In this document: one piece after another, positions 15,742 through 22,744 of the stretch | Position numbering within the stretch: position 1 is the first letter of the stretch | How the letters are laid out: the number at the start of each line of letters is the position of its first letter | Position numbers and translations under genes: made by a program | Notes under the pieces: model-generated | What the model was told of the DNA's origin: nothing | The model's input: only the letters and a program-made list of their open reading frames with translations | Databases searched by the model: none | From: Modestobacter muralis | GTDB taxonomy: Bacteria; Actinomycetota; Actinomycetes; Mycobacteriales; Geodermatophilaceae | Direction of reading: 5' to 3' | NCBI RefSeq assembly: GCF_010682105.1 | Contig: NZ_JAAGWH010000021.1 | Location: 1 to 64,000 of the forward strand | Length of the DNA: 64,000 nt

Positions 15742-16128
15742 GTGGACGCATCCGCGCGCGTGCTGGTGGCCGACGACGAGGAGGACATCCGCCTGCTGGT
15801 CACCCTGGCCGTGCGCCGGGCCGGCTGCTCGGTCGTCGCCGCGGTCGCCGACGGTGCCCAGGCCCTGGCTGCGGCCCGGGTCGAGCTGCCGGACCTGGTC
15901 GTGCTGGACGTGTCCATGCCCGAGGCCACCGGCCTCCAGGTGTGCGCCGCGTTGCGCGCCGAGCCCGGCACGGCCGGGTGCCGGGTGCTGCTGCTCTCCG
16001 CCGGCGCCTCCCCCGACGACATCGCCCGCGGCCTGGCCGCCGGCGCCGACGCCTACCTCGCCAAGCCCTTCACCGTGGCGGGTCTGGTGGCGCAGGTCCG
16101 GCTGCTGACCGCCCGGGACGCGGCGTGA
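15742..16128 (+). CDS. Single-domain response regulator (CheY-like)
   Basis: A 128-residue stand-alone receiver domain with all active residues: acidic pair DDE near residues 10-12 (VADDEED), phosphoacceptor Asp in LVVLDVSMPE, Ser in LLLSAG and Lys in YLAKPF. There is no output domain, so it must act by protein contact or as a phosphorelay intermediate. GTG 15742 follows GGAGGAGGGCGGACC. Its stop is overlapped by the start of the histidine kinase, which is presumably its partner. Confidence 0.9.
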   Translation: MDASARVLVADDEEDIRLLVTLAVRRAGCSVVAAVADGAQALAAARVELPDLVVLDVSMPEATGLQVCAALRAEPGTAGCRVLLLSAGASPDDIARGLAAGADAYLAKPFTVAGLVAQVRLLTARDAA

Positions 16129-17576
16129 CCGCGCTGCTCGCCCGGCCCCCCGCGGCGGTGCCCGGTCCCCCGGCGACACGCGGCCGCGCAGCGCCCGCTG
16201 CCCTCGCGGTGCTGGCCCTGGCCGGCGTCGTCCTGCTGCTCACCGGGCCGTCGCTGCCGCTCGCCGTCCTCGGTGCGGCCGCGGTGCTCGCGTCCGCCGG
16301 CGAGCTCGCCCGGCGGCTGCACCGGTTGGTCACCGCGGCCGAGGAGCTGGAGGCCCAGCGCCGCGACCTCGTGACCCGCGGCCGGTCGACCGCCGAGGAC
16401 CTCGAGGTCGCCACCCGCATGATGCGGGCGCGCGCGCAGACCATGACCAGCGTCATCGACGCCGTCACCGAGCAGTCCATCATCGGTACCGACCGCGACG
16501 GGCTGGTCCGGGTGTGGAACCCCGGCGCCGAGCGGATGCTCGGGCTGCCCCGGGCCGACGTGGTCCGGACCCGCACCATCACCGACTTCCACGCCCCCGA
16601 GGAGCTCGACACCGAGGCCGGCGCCGACGACGGGGAGGACGTCGCCCCGGCCGCCCGGTTCGCCGCGCTGGTGCGCACCGCACGGGAGCACGGCAGCGAC
16701 GTCCGTGACTGGACCTACCTGACCGCCGACGGCCGCCGGCTCACCGTCTCGGTGGCGATCACCCCGCGCACCGACGACGAGGGCGAGCAGGCCGGCTGGA
16801 ACTTCGTCGGCACCGACATGACCGAGGCCCGGGAGACCGAGCGGCTCAAGGACCAGTTCGTCAGCCTCATCTCCCACGAGCTGCGCACCCCGCTGGCCTC
16901 GATCCTCGGGTACCTCGAGCTGGTCATGGACGACGAGGAGCAGCCGCTCACCGACGAGCAGGCGCAGTACCTGGGCATCGTCGAGCGCAACGCGCAGCGG
17001 CTGCTGCGGCTCGTCGGCGACCTGCTGTTCACCGCCCAGGTCGACACCGGCCGGCTCACCCTCACCCCCGAGGACGTCGACCTGGCCGCGATCGTGCGCG
17101 CCGCGGAGGACACCGCCCGGGTGACCGCCGCCGCCCGCGGGGTCGCCGTCACCGTGGACCTGCCTCCCGAGGGCCTCCTCGCCCGCGGCGACGCCCTGCG
17201 GCTCGGGCAGGCCTGCGACAACCTGGTCTCCAACGCGGTCAAGTTCACCCCGTCCGGCGGCCAGGTCACCCTGCGGCTGCGGCGCGCCTGGCGGGACGCC
17301 GACGGCACGCTCGCCCACGCCGACGCCCCCGGCCGCTCGCCGGTGGCGCTGCTGTCGGTCAGCGACACCGGCATCGGCATCCCGACCGGGGAGCAGGGCA
17401 AGCTGTTCACCAGCTTCTTCCGCGCCTCCACCGCCCGGCGCAACGCCGTCCCGGGCGTCGGGCTGGGCCTGACGATCACCAAGGCCATCACCACCGCACA
17501 CGGCGGCACCCTGGACGTCGAGAGCGCCGAGGGCCGCGGCACGACGTTCACCCTCGCCCTGCCTCTCCTGCCCTGA
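16125..17576 (+). CDS. Membrane-anchored PAS sensor histidine kinase
   Basis: A 483-residue kinase. Two close hydrophobic segments at about residues 25-63 form a membrane hairpin with almost no extracellular loop, so the signal is probably internal or within the membrane. A coiled stretch is followed by a PAS domain at about 105-230 (SIIGTDRDGLVRVWNPGAERMLG is its core), then HisKA with SHELRTPLASI and an HATPase with NLVSNAVKFTPSG, DTGIGIP and GVGLGLTI. The GTG overlaps the stop of the receiver gene. The kinase precedes the SipW/TasA-like genes, 229 bases away, which suggests that it controls them; that link is inference. Confidence 0.92.
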   Translation: MTALLARPPAAVPGPPATRGRAAPAALAVLALAGVVLLLTGPSLPLAVLGAAAVLASAGELARRLHRLVTAAEELEAQRRDLVTRGRSTAEDLEVATRMMRARAQTMTSVIDAVTEQSIIGTDRDGLVRVWNPGAERMLGLPRADVVRTRTITDFHAPEELDTEAGADDGEDVAPAARFAALVRTAREHGSDVRDWTYLTADGRRLTVSVAITPRTDDEGEQAGWNFVGTDMTEARETERLKDQFVSLISHELRTPLASILGYLELVMDDEEQPLTDEQAQYLGIVERNAQRLLRLVGDLLFTAQVDTGRLTLTPEDVDLAAIVRAAEDTARVTAAARGVAVTVDLPPEGLLARGDALRLGQACDNLVSNAVKFTPSGGQVTLRLRRAWRDADGTLAHADAPGRSPVALLSVSDTGIGIPTGEQGKLFTSFFRASTARRNAVPGVGLGLTITKAITTAHGGTLDVESAEGRGTTFTLALPLLP

Positions 17577-17619
17577 CACGACGGTGGCCGGCCCCCTCAT
17601 AGGGGCCCGCCGCGAGGGG

Positions 17620-17694
17620 AAGGACCCCCTCCTCCCCACCCCTCGCGAGCTCGCGGCGGTACCCGGGAGCGGGCCGGGGGCGAGGGGGTCCTCC
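17620..17694. repeat. Structured intergenic element, copy 1
   Basis: AGGACCCCCTC (17621-17631) and GAGGGGGTCCT (17682-17692) form an 11-base inverted repeat around a palindromic core containing CGCGAGCTCGCG. Read on the minus strand, one arm plus core closely matches a second element at 25062-25095 (shared core CGAGCTCGCGAGGGG, then a GGAGGA-type purine run and GGGGGTCC). It lies just after the kinase gene, so it may act as a terminator and belong to a dispersed family. Confidence 0.55.
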
Positions 17695-17696
17695 AT

Positions 17697-17736
17697 CTTG
17701 CGGCTTTCTTGCGGAACGCTGGCGGGTGGCCTGCGG
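17697..17736 (+). promoter_or_regulatory. Four direct heptamers phased at 11 bp (OmpR/PhoB-type array)
   Basis: CTTGCGG at 17697, CTTGCGG at 17708, CTGGCGG at 17719 and CCTGCGG at 17730 recur at exactly 11-base intervals, about 70 bases upstream of the TasA-like ATG. Direct repeats with 11-base period are how PhoB/OmpR-type regulators bind DNA in tandem. A regulator of this family is encoded nearby at 20520-21224. The repeats are plain in the sequence; the regulator assignment is inference. Confidence 0.6.
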
Positions 17737-17805
17737 ATCGACCTCCAGAGTCATGTCTGTCGCCGGGAGAACCCGCCGACACCGAACTCCCGAGGAGACG
17801 CAGCC

Positions 17806-18417
17806 ATGACCGCCACCACCACCACCCGCAGCCGCAACGCCCGCAAGGTCCTCGGCTCGCTGGGCATCATCGGTGCCGCTGCCGCCGTCGCCGGCATGGG
17901 CACCTTCGGCTCCTTCACCGACAGCACCACCCCGCTGGCCGCCTCGGTCACCTCCGGCACCCTGTCGCTGGACCTCAACGGCTTCACCGACACCCTGACC
18001 ATCTCCGCTGCGAACCTCGTGCCCGGTGACTCGGTCGCCACCCGGTTCAACCTGGACAACACCGGCAACGTGGACATGGCCGCGATCGGCCTGGGCGTCA
18101 CCGCGTCGCCGTCGAGCGTGCTGGACACCGACAAGGTCAACGGCCTGAAGCTGGCCATCGACTCCTGCAGCGTCGCCTGGACTGCCGCCGCCAACAACAC
18201 CTTCACCTGCGCCGGCACGACCAAGTCCGTGCTCGCACCGACCGCTGCGGCGAGCAACAGCACCCTGGCCAACCTGGCGAGCGTGGCCGCCGGCAAGTCG
18301 GACAACCTGCTGGTCAAGCTCGCCCTCCCCGAGGCGGCCGGCAACGAGTTCCAGGGCAAGACCAGCACCCTCTCCCTCGTCTTCACCGGCACCCAGAAGA
18401 CCGGCACCACCCGCTGA
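17806..18417 (+). CDS. TasA/camelysin-like SipW-dependent secreted protein
   Basis: A 203-residue secreted protein. A basic N-terminus (TRSRNARKVLGSLG) is followed by a hydrophobic segment to about residue 35 and the characteristic GTFGSFTDSTT cleavage region of SipW substrates (compare the FAYFSDT type in TasA and camelysin). The mature part is a beta-rich TasA-like domain with LVPGDSVATRFNLDNTGN, typical of the family, and two Cys residues (SCSV, FTCAG) that may pair. ATG 17806 follows GGAGACG. It is 49 bases before the matching peptidase gene. In Bacillus such proteins form amyloid matrix fibres; a fibre or matrix role here is inferred. Confidence 0.85.
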   Translation: MTATTTTRSRNARKVLGSLGIIGAAAAVAGMGTFGSFTDSTTPLAASVTSGTLSLDLNGFTDTLTISAANLVPGDSVATRFNLDNTGNVDMAAIGLGVTASPSSVLDTDKVNGLKLAIDSCSVAWTAAANNTFTCAGTTKSVLAPTAAASNSTLANLASVAAGKSDNLLVKLALPEAAGNEFQGKTSTLSLVFTGTQKTGTTR

Positions 18418-18466
18418 CCTGCCGGCCCTGACCACCCCCTTCTGACGCTCCCCGAGAGGACCTGCC

Positions 18467-19111
18467 ATGACCACCGCACTCGCCACGGACTTCGCCCCCG
18501 CGTTCCGCCCGGCGCAGCAGCTCGCCGGGATGCCGCGGCTCGCCGCCGGCCTCGGGAAGCGCGCGGTCGCCCTGGTCCTCCGCTGGACGGTCCGCCTGGT
18601 CGTCACCCTCGCCGTCCTGGCCTTCGGCCTGCTGGCCGTCGGGCCGCACGTCTTCGGCTACCGGACGATGACGATGCTGACCGGGAGCATGACCGGCACG
18701 ATCGACGTCGGGGACGTCGAGATCGTCACGCCGCTGCCGGTGGCCGAGGTCACCGAGGGCATGATCATCGCCTACCACATCCCGATCGACGACCACCACC
18801 TCGTCACCCACCGGGTCATCGGCGTGCAGACCGCCGCCGACGGCACCGTCACCGTGCAGACCAAGGGCGACGCCAACTCCGCGGCCGACCCGTGGCAGGC
18901 CCAGCTGCAGGGCGACACCGCCTACCAGGTCCGCGCGGTCGTCCCCGAGCTCGGCCACGTCATCCAGGCCCTCCGCTCCCCCGTGCTGAGCCAGGCGCTG
19001 GTCTACGGCGCCCCGGCCCTGCTGGCCGGCTGGCTGCTGCTGTCCATCTGGCGTCCCACCGCCCCGGCCACCCCGGCCGCGGACCAGCGCACCGAGGACG
19101 ACGACGAGTGA
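18467..19111 (+). CDS. sipW: Signal peptidase I, SipW/S26B (ER) type
   Basis: A 214-residue membrane peptidase. One N-terminal helix at about residues 40-60 precedes catalytic Ser74 (MLTGSMTG), and His115 (VTHRVIG) replaces the Lys of ordinary bacterial signal peptidases, the hallmark of the archaeal/ER S26B class. Further conserved segments are VGDVEIV and TKGDANSAADPW. A second membrane helix lies at about 183-200, followed by an acidic tail. ATG 18467 follows AGAGGA. Location directly after a SipW-type substrate gene supports the assignment. Its stop is overlapped by the next gene, which may be a second substrate. Confidence 0.92.
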   Translation: MTTALATDFAPAFRPAQQLAGMPRLAAGLGKRAVALVLRWTVRLVVTLAVLAFGLLAVGPHVFGYRTMTMLTGSMTGTIDVGDVEIVTPLPVAEVTEGMIIAYHIPIDDHHLVTHRVIGVQTAADGTVTVQTKGDANSAADPWQAQLQGDTAYQVRAVVPELGHVIQALRSPVLSQALVYGAPALLAGWLLLSIWRPTAPATPAADQRTEDDDE

Positions 19112-19554
19112 GCCGCCTCCGCAGCCGCGCCCTGCTGGTCGCCGTCTCCGTCGCCACCGTCCTGGGCTTCGACGCGACCGCCGCCCAGGCCGGCTTCACC
19201 GCCCGGGCCGCGCTGCCGGTCACCGCCGGCACCGTCACCGTCGCCCCGCCGAGCGGGCTGTCGACCGCCGGGACGCGCTGCACCACCACCTCCTACGGCT
19301 GGTACTCCACCCGCACGATGCACGCCACGGTCAGCTGGCAGGCCAGCCCGACCCGGGGCGTCAGCGGCTACCAGCTCACCGCGGTGCTCGCGAACGGCAC
19401 GGTCCACCCGATCGGCACCGTCCCGGCGAGCACGACCACCGTCTCGCAGAGCGAGGACGCCGCCCTCGCCGAGGGCGCCCGCGTCCGCCTCACCACCCTC
19501 ACCAGCTACGGCTGGACCTCCACGACCGTCCTGACAGGAGCCCTGACGTGCTGA
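19108..19554 (+). CDS. Small secreted protein, probable second SipW substrate
   Basis: A 148-residue exported protein. The leader (LRSRALLVAVSVATVLGF) runs into QAGFTARAALPVTAGTV, which resembles the aromatic/VTAGTV region after SipW cleavage sites. The mature part is Thr/Ser-rich with a fibronectin-III-like pattern (ATVSWQASPTRGVSGYQL and a C-terminal TSYGWTS). Two Cys (TRCTTT and the terminal Cys) could form a disulfide. GTG 19108 overlaps the peptidase stop, and its 3' end overlaps the next start by 7 bases, so the genes are translationally linked. The precise function is unknown; an adhesive or fibre-capping role is speculation. Confidence 0.75.
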   Translation: MSRLRSRALLVAVSVATVLGFDATAAQAGFTARAALPVTAGTVTVAPPSGLSTAGTRCTTTSYGWYSTRTMHATVSWQASPTRGVSGYQLTAVLANGTVHPIGTVPASTTTVSQSEDAALAEGARVRLTTLTSYGWTSTTVLTGALTC

Positions 19555-20423
19555 CCGCCCTGGTGATCGACGAGTCCCACACCGCCCGAGCCCAGGTGAC
19601 CGGCCTGCTGGAGCTGGCCGGCTGGGGCGTGCACGAGGCCGGCGACGCCGAGGACGCCCACTGGCTGAACGCCTCGCTCGCCGTCGACCTGGTCGTCACC
19701 GGCGCCACCGTCCCGGGCTCCCCGTCCGGCGCCGCCCTGCTGACCGAGCTGCGCAACGCCGGCAGCACGGCCCGCTTCCTGGTGGTCACCCCCGAGCCCA
19801 CCGTCGAGGTGCGCGCCGCAGCCGCGACCGCCGGCGCCCTCGCCTGCCTGCCCGCCCCGGTGGACACCCAGCTGCTGCTGGACCTCCTCGCCCGCCGCGC
19901 CGCCGCACCGACCGCGCTGGTCGACGCCGACGACCTGCACGACACCGACCGGGACGACGAGCTGGCCGACCGGCTGCAGGCGATGTACGACGCGGCGCTG
20001 CCCGGCCGCTTCTCCGCCATCGACCGCGGTGCCCGCGCCGGTGACCCGCAGGCGCTCGCCGACGCGGCCTTCACCCTGGCCGGGACGTCGGGCCAGCTGG
20101 GACACCCCGAGGTCGCCGACGTCTGCCAGGCCATCGCCGCCGACGCCCGCCGCGGCGTCCTGGCGCACTCCCGGGTCTCCGCGCTGGCCGGGCTGGCCGG
20201 CGTCGAGCGCCGGGTCGCCGACCGCCGCCGGGCTCCCGGCGCCGTCCACGCGGACCGCGGCGAGCCGCGCGGCACCCGGGACCGCCGTCGCGCCCAGGCC
20301 GACCGGCGCAGCCGGGCGGTGGCGGCGATGTCCGCCGGCACGGCCACGGACGTGCTCGAGCAGGCCGCCGACGCAGCGGCCGGCCGCCTCGCCGCCCGCC
20401 GGCGCGGTCCCGCCGGCTGCTGA
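19548..20423 (+). CDS. Degenerate receiver plus degenerate HPt protein
   Basis: A 291-residue cytoplasmic protein. Residues 1-118 fold-match a receiver (ALVIDESHTARAQVTGLLE), but the phosphoacceptor position reads DLVVTGATVPG, Gly where Asp is required, and the KP position reads LPAPVD. Residues 140-205 match a histidine phosphotransfer domain (DAAFTLAGTSGQLGHPEV), but the His of AHxLKG is Phe and the Lys is Ala. Neither half should carry phosphate, suggesting a scaffold or decoy. The C-terminal 80 residues are Arg/Ala-rich (RRVADRRRAP). GTG 19548 lies 7 bases inside the preceding gene. Association with the SipW operon is direct; its role is unknown. Confidence 0.75.
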   Translation: MLTALVIDESHTARAQVTGLLELAGWGVHEAGDAEDAHWLNASLAVDLVVTGATVPGSPSGAALLTELRNAGSTARFLVVTPEPTVEVRAAAATAGALACLPAPVDTQLLLDLLARRAAAPTALVDADDLHDTDRDDELADRLQAMYDAALPGRFSAIDRGARAGDPQALADAAFTLAGTSGQLGHPEVADVCQAIAADARRGVLAHSRVSALAGLAGVERRVADRRRAPGAVHADRGEPRGTRDRRRAQADRRSRAVAAMSAGTATDVLEQAADAAAGRLAARRRGPAGC

Positions 20424-20468
20424 AGGACCCTCCCGCCCCCCGCTCCGCACGGGGACCAGACGACGAAG

Positions 20469-20494
20469 GGCCCGGTCCCCGAGGGGGCCGGGCC
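20469..20494. terminator. Bidirectional terminator hairpin
   Basis: GGCCCGG (20469-20475) plus CCCC (20477-20480) pair with GGGG plus CCGGGCC (20484-20494) around loop GAG, with one bulged T. It sits between convergent genes ending at 20423 and 20520. Confidence 0.7.
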
Positions 20495-20519
20495 GTTCGC
20501 CGGATGCAGGAGGTGCCGG

Positions 20520-21224
20520 TCAGGCCACCAGTCGGTAACCCACTCCGCGCACCGTCTTGATCTCCGGGCTCTGCAGCCCGGCCGCCGTCAACTTCCGGCG
20601 GAGGTTGGACATGTGCGCCTCGACGAGGCGCAGGTTGCCCTCCCAGTCCGTCTGCCACACCTCGCGCAGCAGGGTCTCCCGCTGCAGCACCCGGCCGGGC
20701 CGGGAGACGAGGGCGGCGAGCAGGTCGAACTCCGTTCGGGTCAGGTCGACGGCCGAGCCGTCCACCCGCACCTCACGGCTGTCGGGGTCCACCTCGAGCT
20801 CGGCCAGCCGCTGGACGCTGTCCTCGAGGGGGGCGCGCGGCTCGGGGACGGAGACCGTCCGCGGCCGGCGCAGCATGGTCTGCACCCGCGCGACGAGCTC
20901 GCGCGGGGAGAAGGGCTTGGCCATGTAGCCGTCGGCGCCGACGGCCAGCCCGATGAGCAGGTCGACCTCCTCGGCGCGGGCGGTGAGCATCAGCACGTAG
21001 CAGTCGGTCTCGGCGCGCAGCTGCCGGCAGACCTCGGTGCCGTCGGCGTCGGGCAGCCCCAGGTCCAGCACGACGACGTCCGGTGCCTCGCGGCGTACCT
21101 CGGCCAGGCAGGCCGCTCCGGAGACCGCCTCCCGGACGTCCATCCCGGCGCGACGCAGCACGGTGACGACGAGTTCGCGGATCTCGTCGGTGTCCTCGAC
21201 CACGAGCACGGTCTGACCCGGCAC
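20520..21224 (-). CDS. OmpR/PhoB-family response regulator
   Basis: A 234-residue two-domain regulator. The receiver has VVEDTDEIR, phosphoacceptor Asp in VVVLDLGLPDADG, Thr in MLTAR and Lys in YMAKPFSP. The C-terminal winged helix (about 130-234) has LTRTEFDLLAALVSRPGRVLQRETLLREVW and HMSNLRRKL...IKTVRGVGYRL. GTG 21224 has AGGAGG about 5 bases upstream. No kinase is adjacent on the same strand, but a PAS kinase lies 3 kb away at 16125, and an 11-base phased repeat array of the type this family binds lies upstream of the TasA-like gene. That partnership is inferred. Confidence 0.93.
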   Translation of the reverse strand: MPGQTVLVVEDTDEIRELVVTVLRRAGMDVREAVSGAACLAEVRREAPDVVVLDLGLPDADGTEVCRQLRAETDCYVLMLTARAEEVDLLIGLAVGADGYMAKPFSPRELVARVQTMLRRPRTVSVPEPRAPLEDSVQRLAELEVDPDSREVRVDGSAVDLTRTEFDLLAALVSRPGRVLQRETLLREVWQTDWEGNLRLVEAHMSNLRRKLTAAGLQSPEIKTVRGVGYRLVA

Positions 21225-21440
21225 GACCCCTCCTCACGACACCCACGGCACGCCGCGGTGGCGTCCACCGGGGTCATCGTCACCGGCGCGCCGGATCCCC
21301 ACCCGGACGCCGGGTCGATCACCCCAACGGATGACGGACCGGCGCACCCGTGCCGTCGCCAGCGCACCGACCATGCGCCCAGCGGGGTCCCCGGACGTCC
21401 TCAAGCCCGCTGAGCGCACAGTCGATGAGGGGGTCCTTCC

Positions 21441-22622
21441 TCAGGCGAAGGCGCTGAGGCCGGTGATCGAGCGGCCGACGATGAGGGTGTTCATCTCCCG
21501 GGTGCCCTCGTAGGAGTACAGCGCCTCGGCGTCGGCGAAGAACCGGACGACGTCGTGCTCGAGGACGATCCCGTTGCCGCCGAACAGCTCCCGCGCCCAC
21601 GCCACGGTCTCCCGGCACCGGCTGGTGACGTAGCTCTTGGCCAGGGCCGCCTGGTCGTCGCGGAGCAGTCCCTCCTCCTGGAGCTGGGAGACGCGCACCG
21701 TCATGCCCATGCTGGCGGTGACGTTGCCCAGCATCCGGGCCAGCAGGTCCTGGATGAGCTGGAACCCGCCGATGGGCCGGCCGAACTGCTCGCGCTCCTT
21801 GGCGTAGGCCACCGCGACCTCGTAGGCGCCGAGCTGGCAGCCCACCCCGGCCCAGGCGACGCCGGCGCGGGTCTCCTTCAGCACCTTGTTGACGTCGCGG
21901 AAGCTGTTGCAGTTCTCCAGCTTCGCCGACGCCGGGATGCGGCAGTCGGTAAACGTGAGGTCGGCGTTCTGCACCGTGCGGAGGGCGAACTTGTCCTCGA
22001 TCTTGGCGGCGCTGAAGCCCGGCGTCCCCTTCTCGACCAGGAAGCCCTTCACCTGGTCGTCGGCCACGTCGCGGGCGAACACGATGAGGACGTCGGCGAA
22101 GGTGCCGTTGCCGATCCAGCGCTTGGCGCCGTCCAGCACCCACTCGTCGCCGTCCCGGCGGGCAGTGGTGCGCATCCCGCGGGCGACGTCGGAGCCACCC
22201 AGCGGCTCGGTCAGCCCGAACGCGCCGATGGTCTCCATGCTGCGCATCGAGGGGACCCAGCGGGCCTGCTGCTCGGCCGAGCCCAGCAGCATCAGCGAGC
22301 CGAGCGCCAGGCCGTTGTGGACGCCGAAGAAGGTGGCCATCGACGGGTCGACCCGGGCCAGCTCCATGGCCGTGAAGCCCTCCAGCAGCCGGGAGACCCG
22401 CGGCCGGCCCTCGTACTCGTAGCCGCGGCCGACCAGGTCGGCCTCCACGAAGCGCGGGATGAGGTCCATCGGGAACTCGGCGGCGGCCCACGCGGCGTTG
22501 ACCCGCGGCTTGACCTCGGCGGCGAGGAACTCGCGGAGGGTCACGAGCTCCTTCTGCTCGGTGTCGGTCAGCAGCGACTGGAACGCGAAGAAGTCCGCGG
22601 GCAGCAACTGGTCGGCGGTCAT
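21441..22622 (-). CDS. Acyl-CoA dehydrogenase, glutaryl-CoA dehydrogenase-like
   Basis: A 393-residue FAD enzyme with the three acyl-CoA dehydrogenase domains: N-terminal helices, the middle beta domain with GAFGLTEPLGGSDVARGM and KRWIGNGTFADVLIVFARD, and the C-terminal helices with KEREQFGRPIGGFQLIQDLLARML. The catalytic Glu is in LYSYEGTREMN, as in glutaryl-CoA dehydrogenases. KRWIGNG also favours that subfamily, which oxidises and decarboxylates glutaryl-CoA in lysine/tryptophan breakdown. ATG 22622 has GAGAGAAGG upstream; the longer frame to 22691 would run through the operator-like palindrome and is rejected. Exact substrate is not certain. Confidence 0.9.
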   Translation of the reverse strand: MTADQLLPADFFAFQSLLTDTEQKELVTLREFLAAEVKPRVNAAWAAAEFPMDLIPRFVEADLVGRGYEYEGRPRVSRLLEGFTAMELARVDPSMATFFGVHNGLALGSLMLLGSAEQQARWVPSMRSMETIGAFGLTEPLGGSDVARGMRTTARRDGDEWVLDGAKRWIGNGTFADVLIVFARDVADDQVKGFLVEKGTPGFSAAKIEDKFALRTVQNADLTFTDCRIPASAKLENCNSFRDVNKVLKETRAGVAWAGVGCQLGAYEVAVAYAKEREQFGRPIGGFQLIQDLLARMLGNVTASMGMTVRVSQLQEEGLLRDDQAALAKSYVTSRCRETVAWARELFGGNGIVLEHDVVRFFADAEALYSYEGTREMNTLIVGRSITGLSAFA

Positions 22623-22673
22623 GGCAGCGCCTTCTCTCTCGTCATCGTCGACGTCGTTCTCGATGATGACGAA

Positions 22674-22689
22674 GTTACCCCTCGGTAAC
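22674..22689. promoter_or_regulatory. Operator-like palindrome upstream of the acyl-CoA dehydrogenase
   Basis: GTTACC and GGTAAC flank CCTC, giving a perfect 6-4-6 inverted repeat about 52 bases upstream of the ATG. Palindromes of this form are typical TetR-family sites near fatty-acid and amino-acid degradation genes in actinobacteria. The regulator is not identified. Confidence 0.5.
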
Positions 22690-22697
22690 AAGAGTCC

Positions 22698-22733
22698 GCC
22701 GGCACGTCACCGCGTGTCCCGGGACGTGCCGGC
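22698..22733. terminator. Terminator hairpin after the PEP-mutase-family gene
   Basis: GCCGGCACGTC (22698-22708) pairs perfectly with GACGTGCCGGC (22723-22733). It begins 12 bases beyond the stop at 22745 on the minus strand and insulates the acyl-CoA dehydrogenase promoter. Confidence 0.65.
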
Positions 22734-22744
22734 CGCGCCCTGCG

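Noticed and set aside
16053-17696. A 547-codon minus-strand frame opposite the histidine kinase.
   Set aside because: It has shadow composition with no motif; the plus strand has intact PAS, HisKA and ATPase motifs and a coupled start.
22623-22691. N-terminal extension of the acyl-CoA dehydrogenase to 22691.
   Set aside because: It would translate through the operator-like palindrome, and a better ribosome site precedes ATG 22622.
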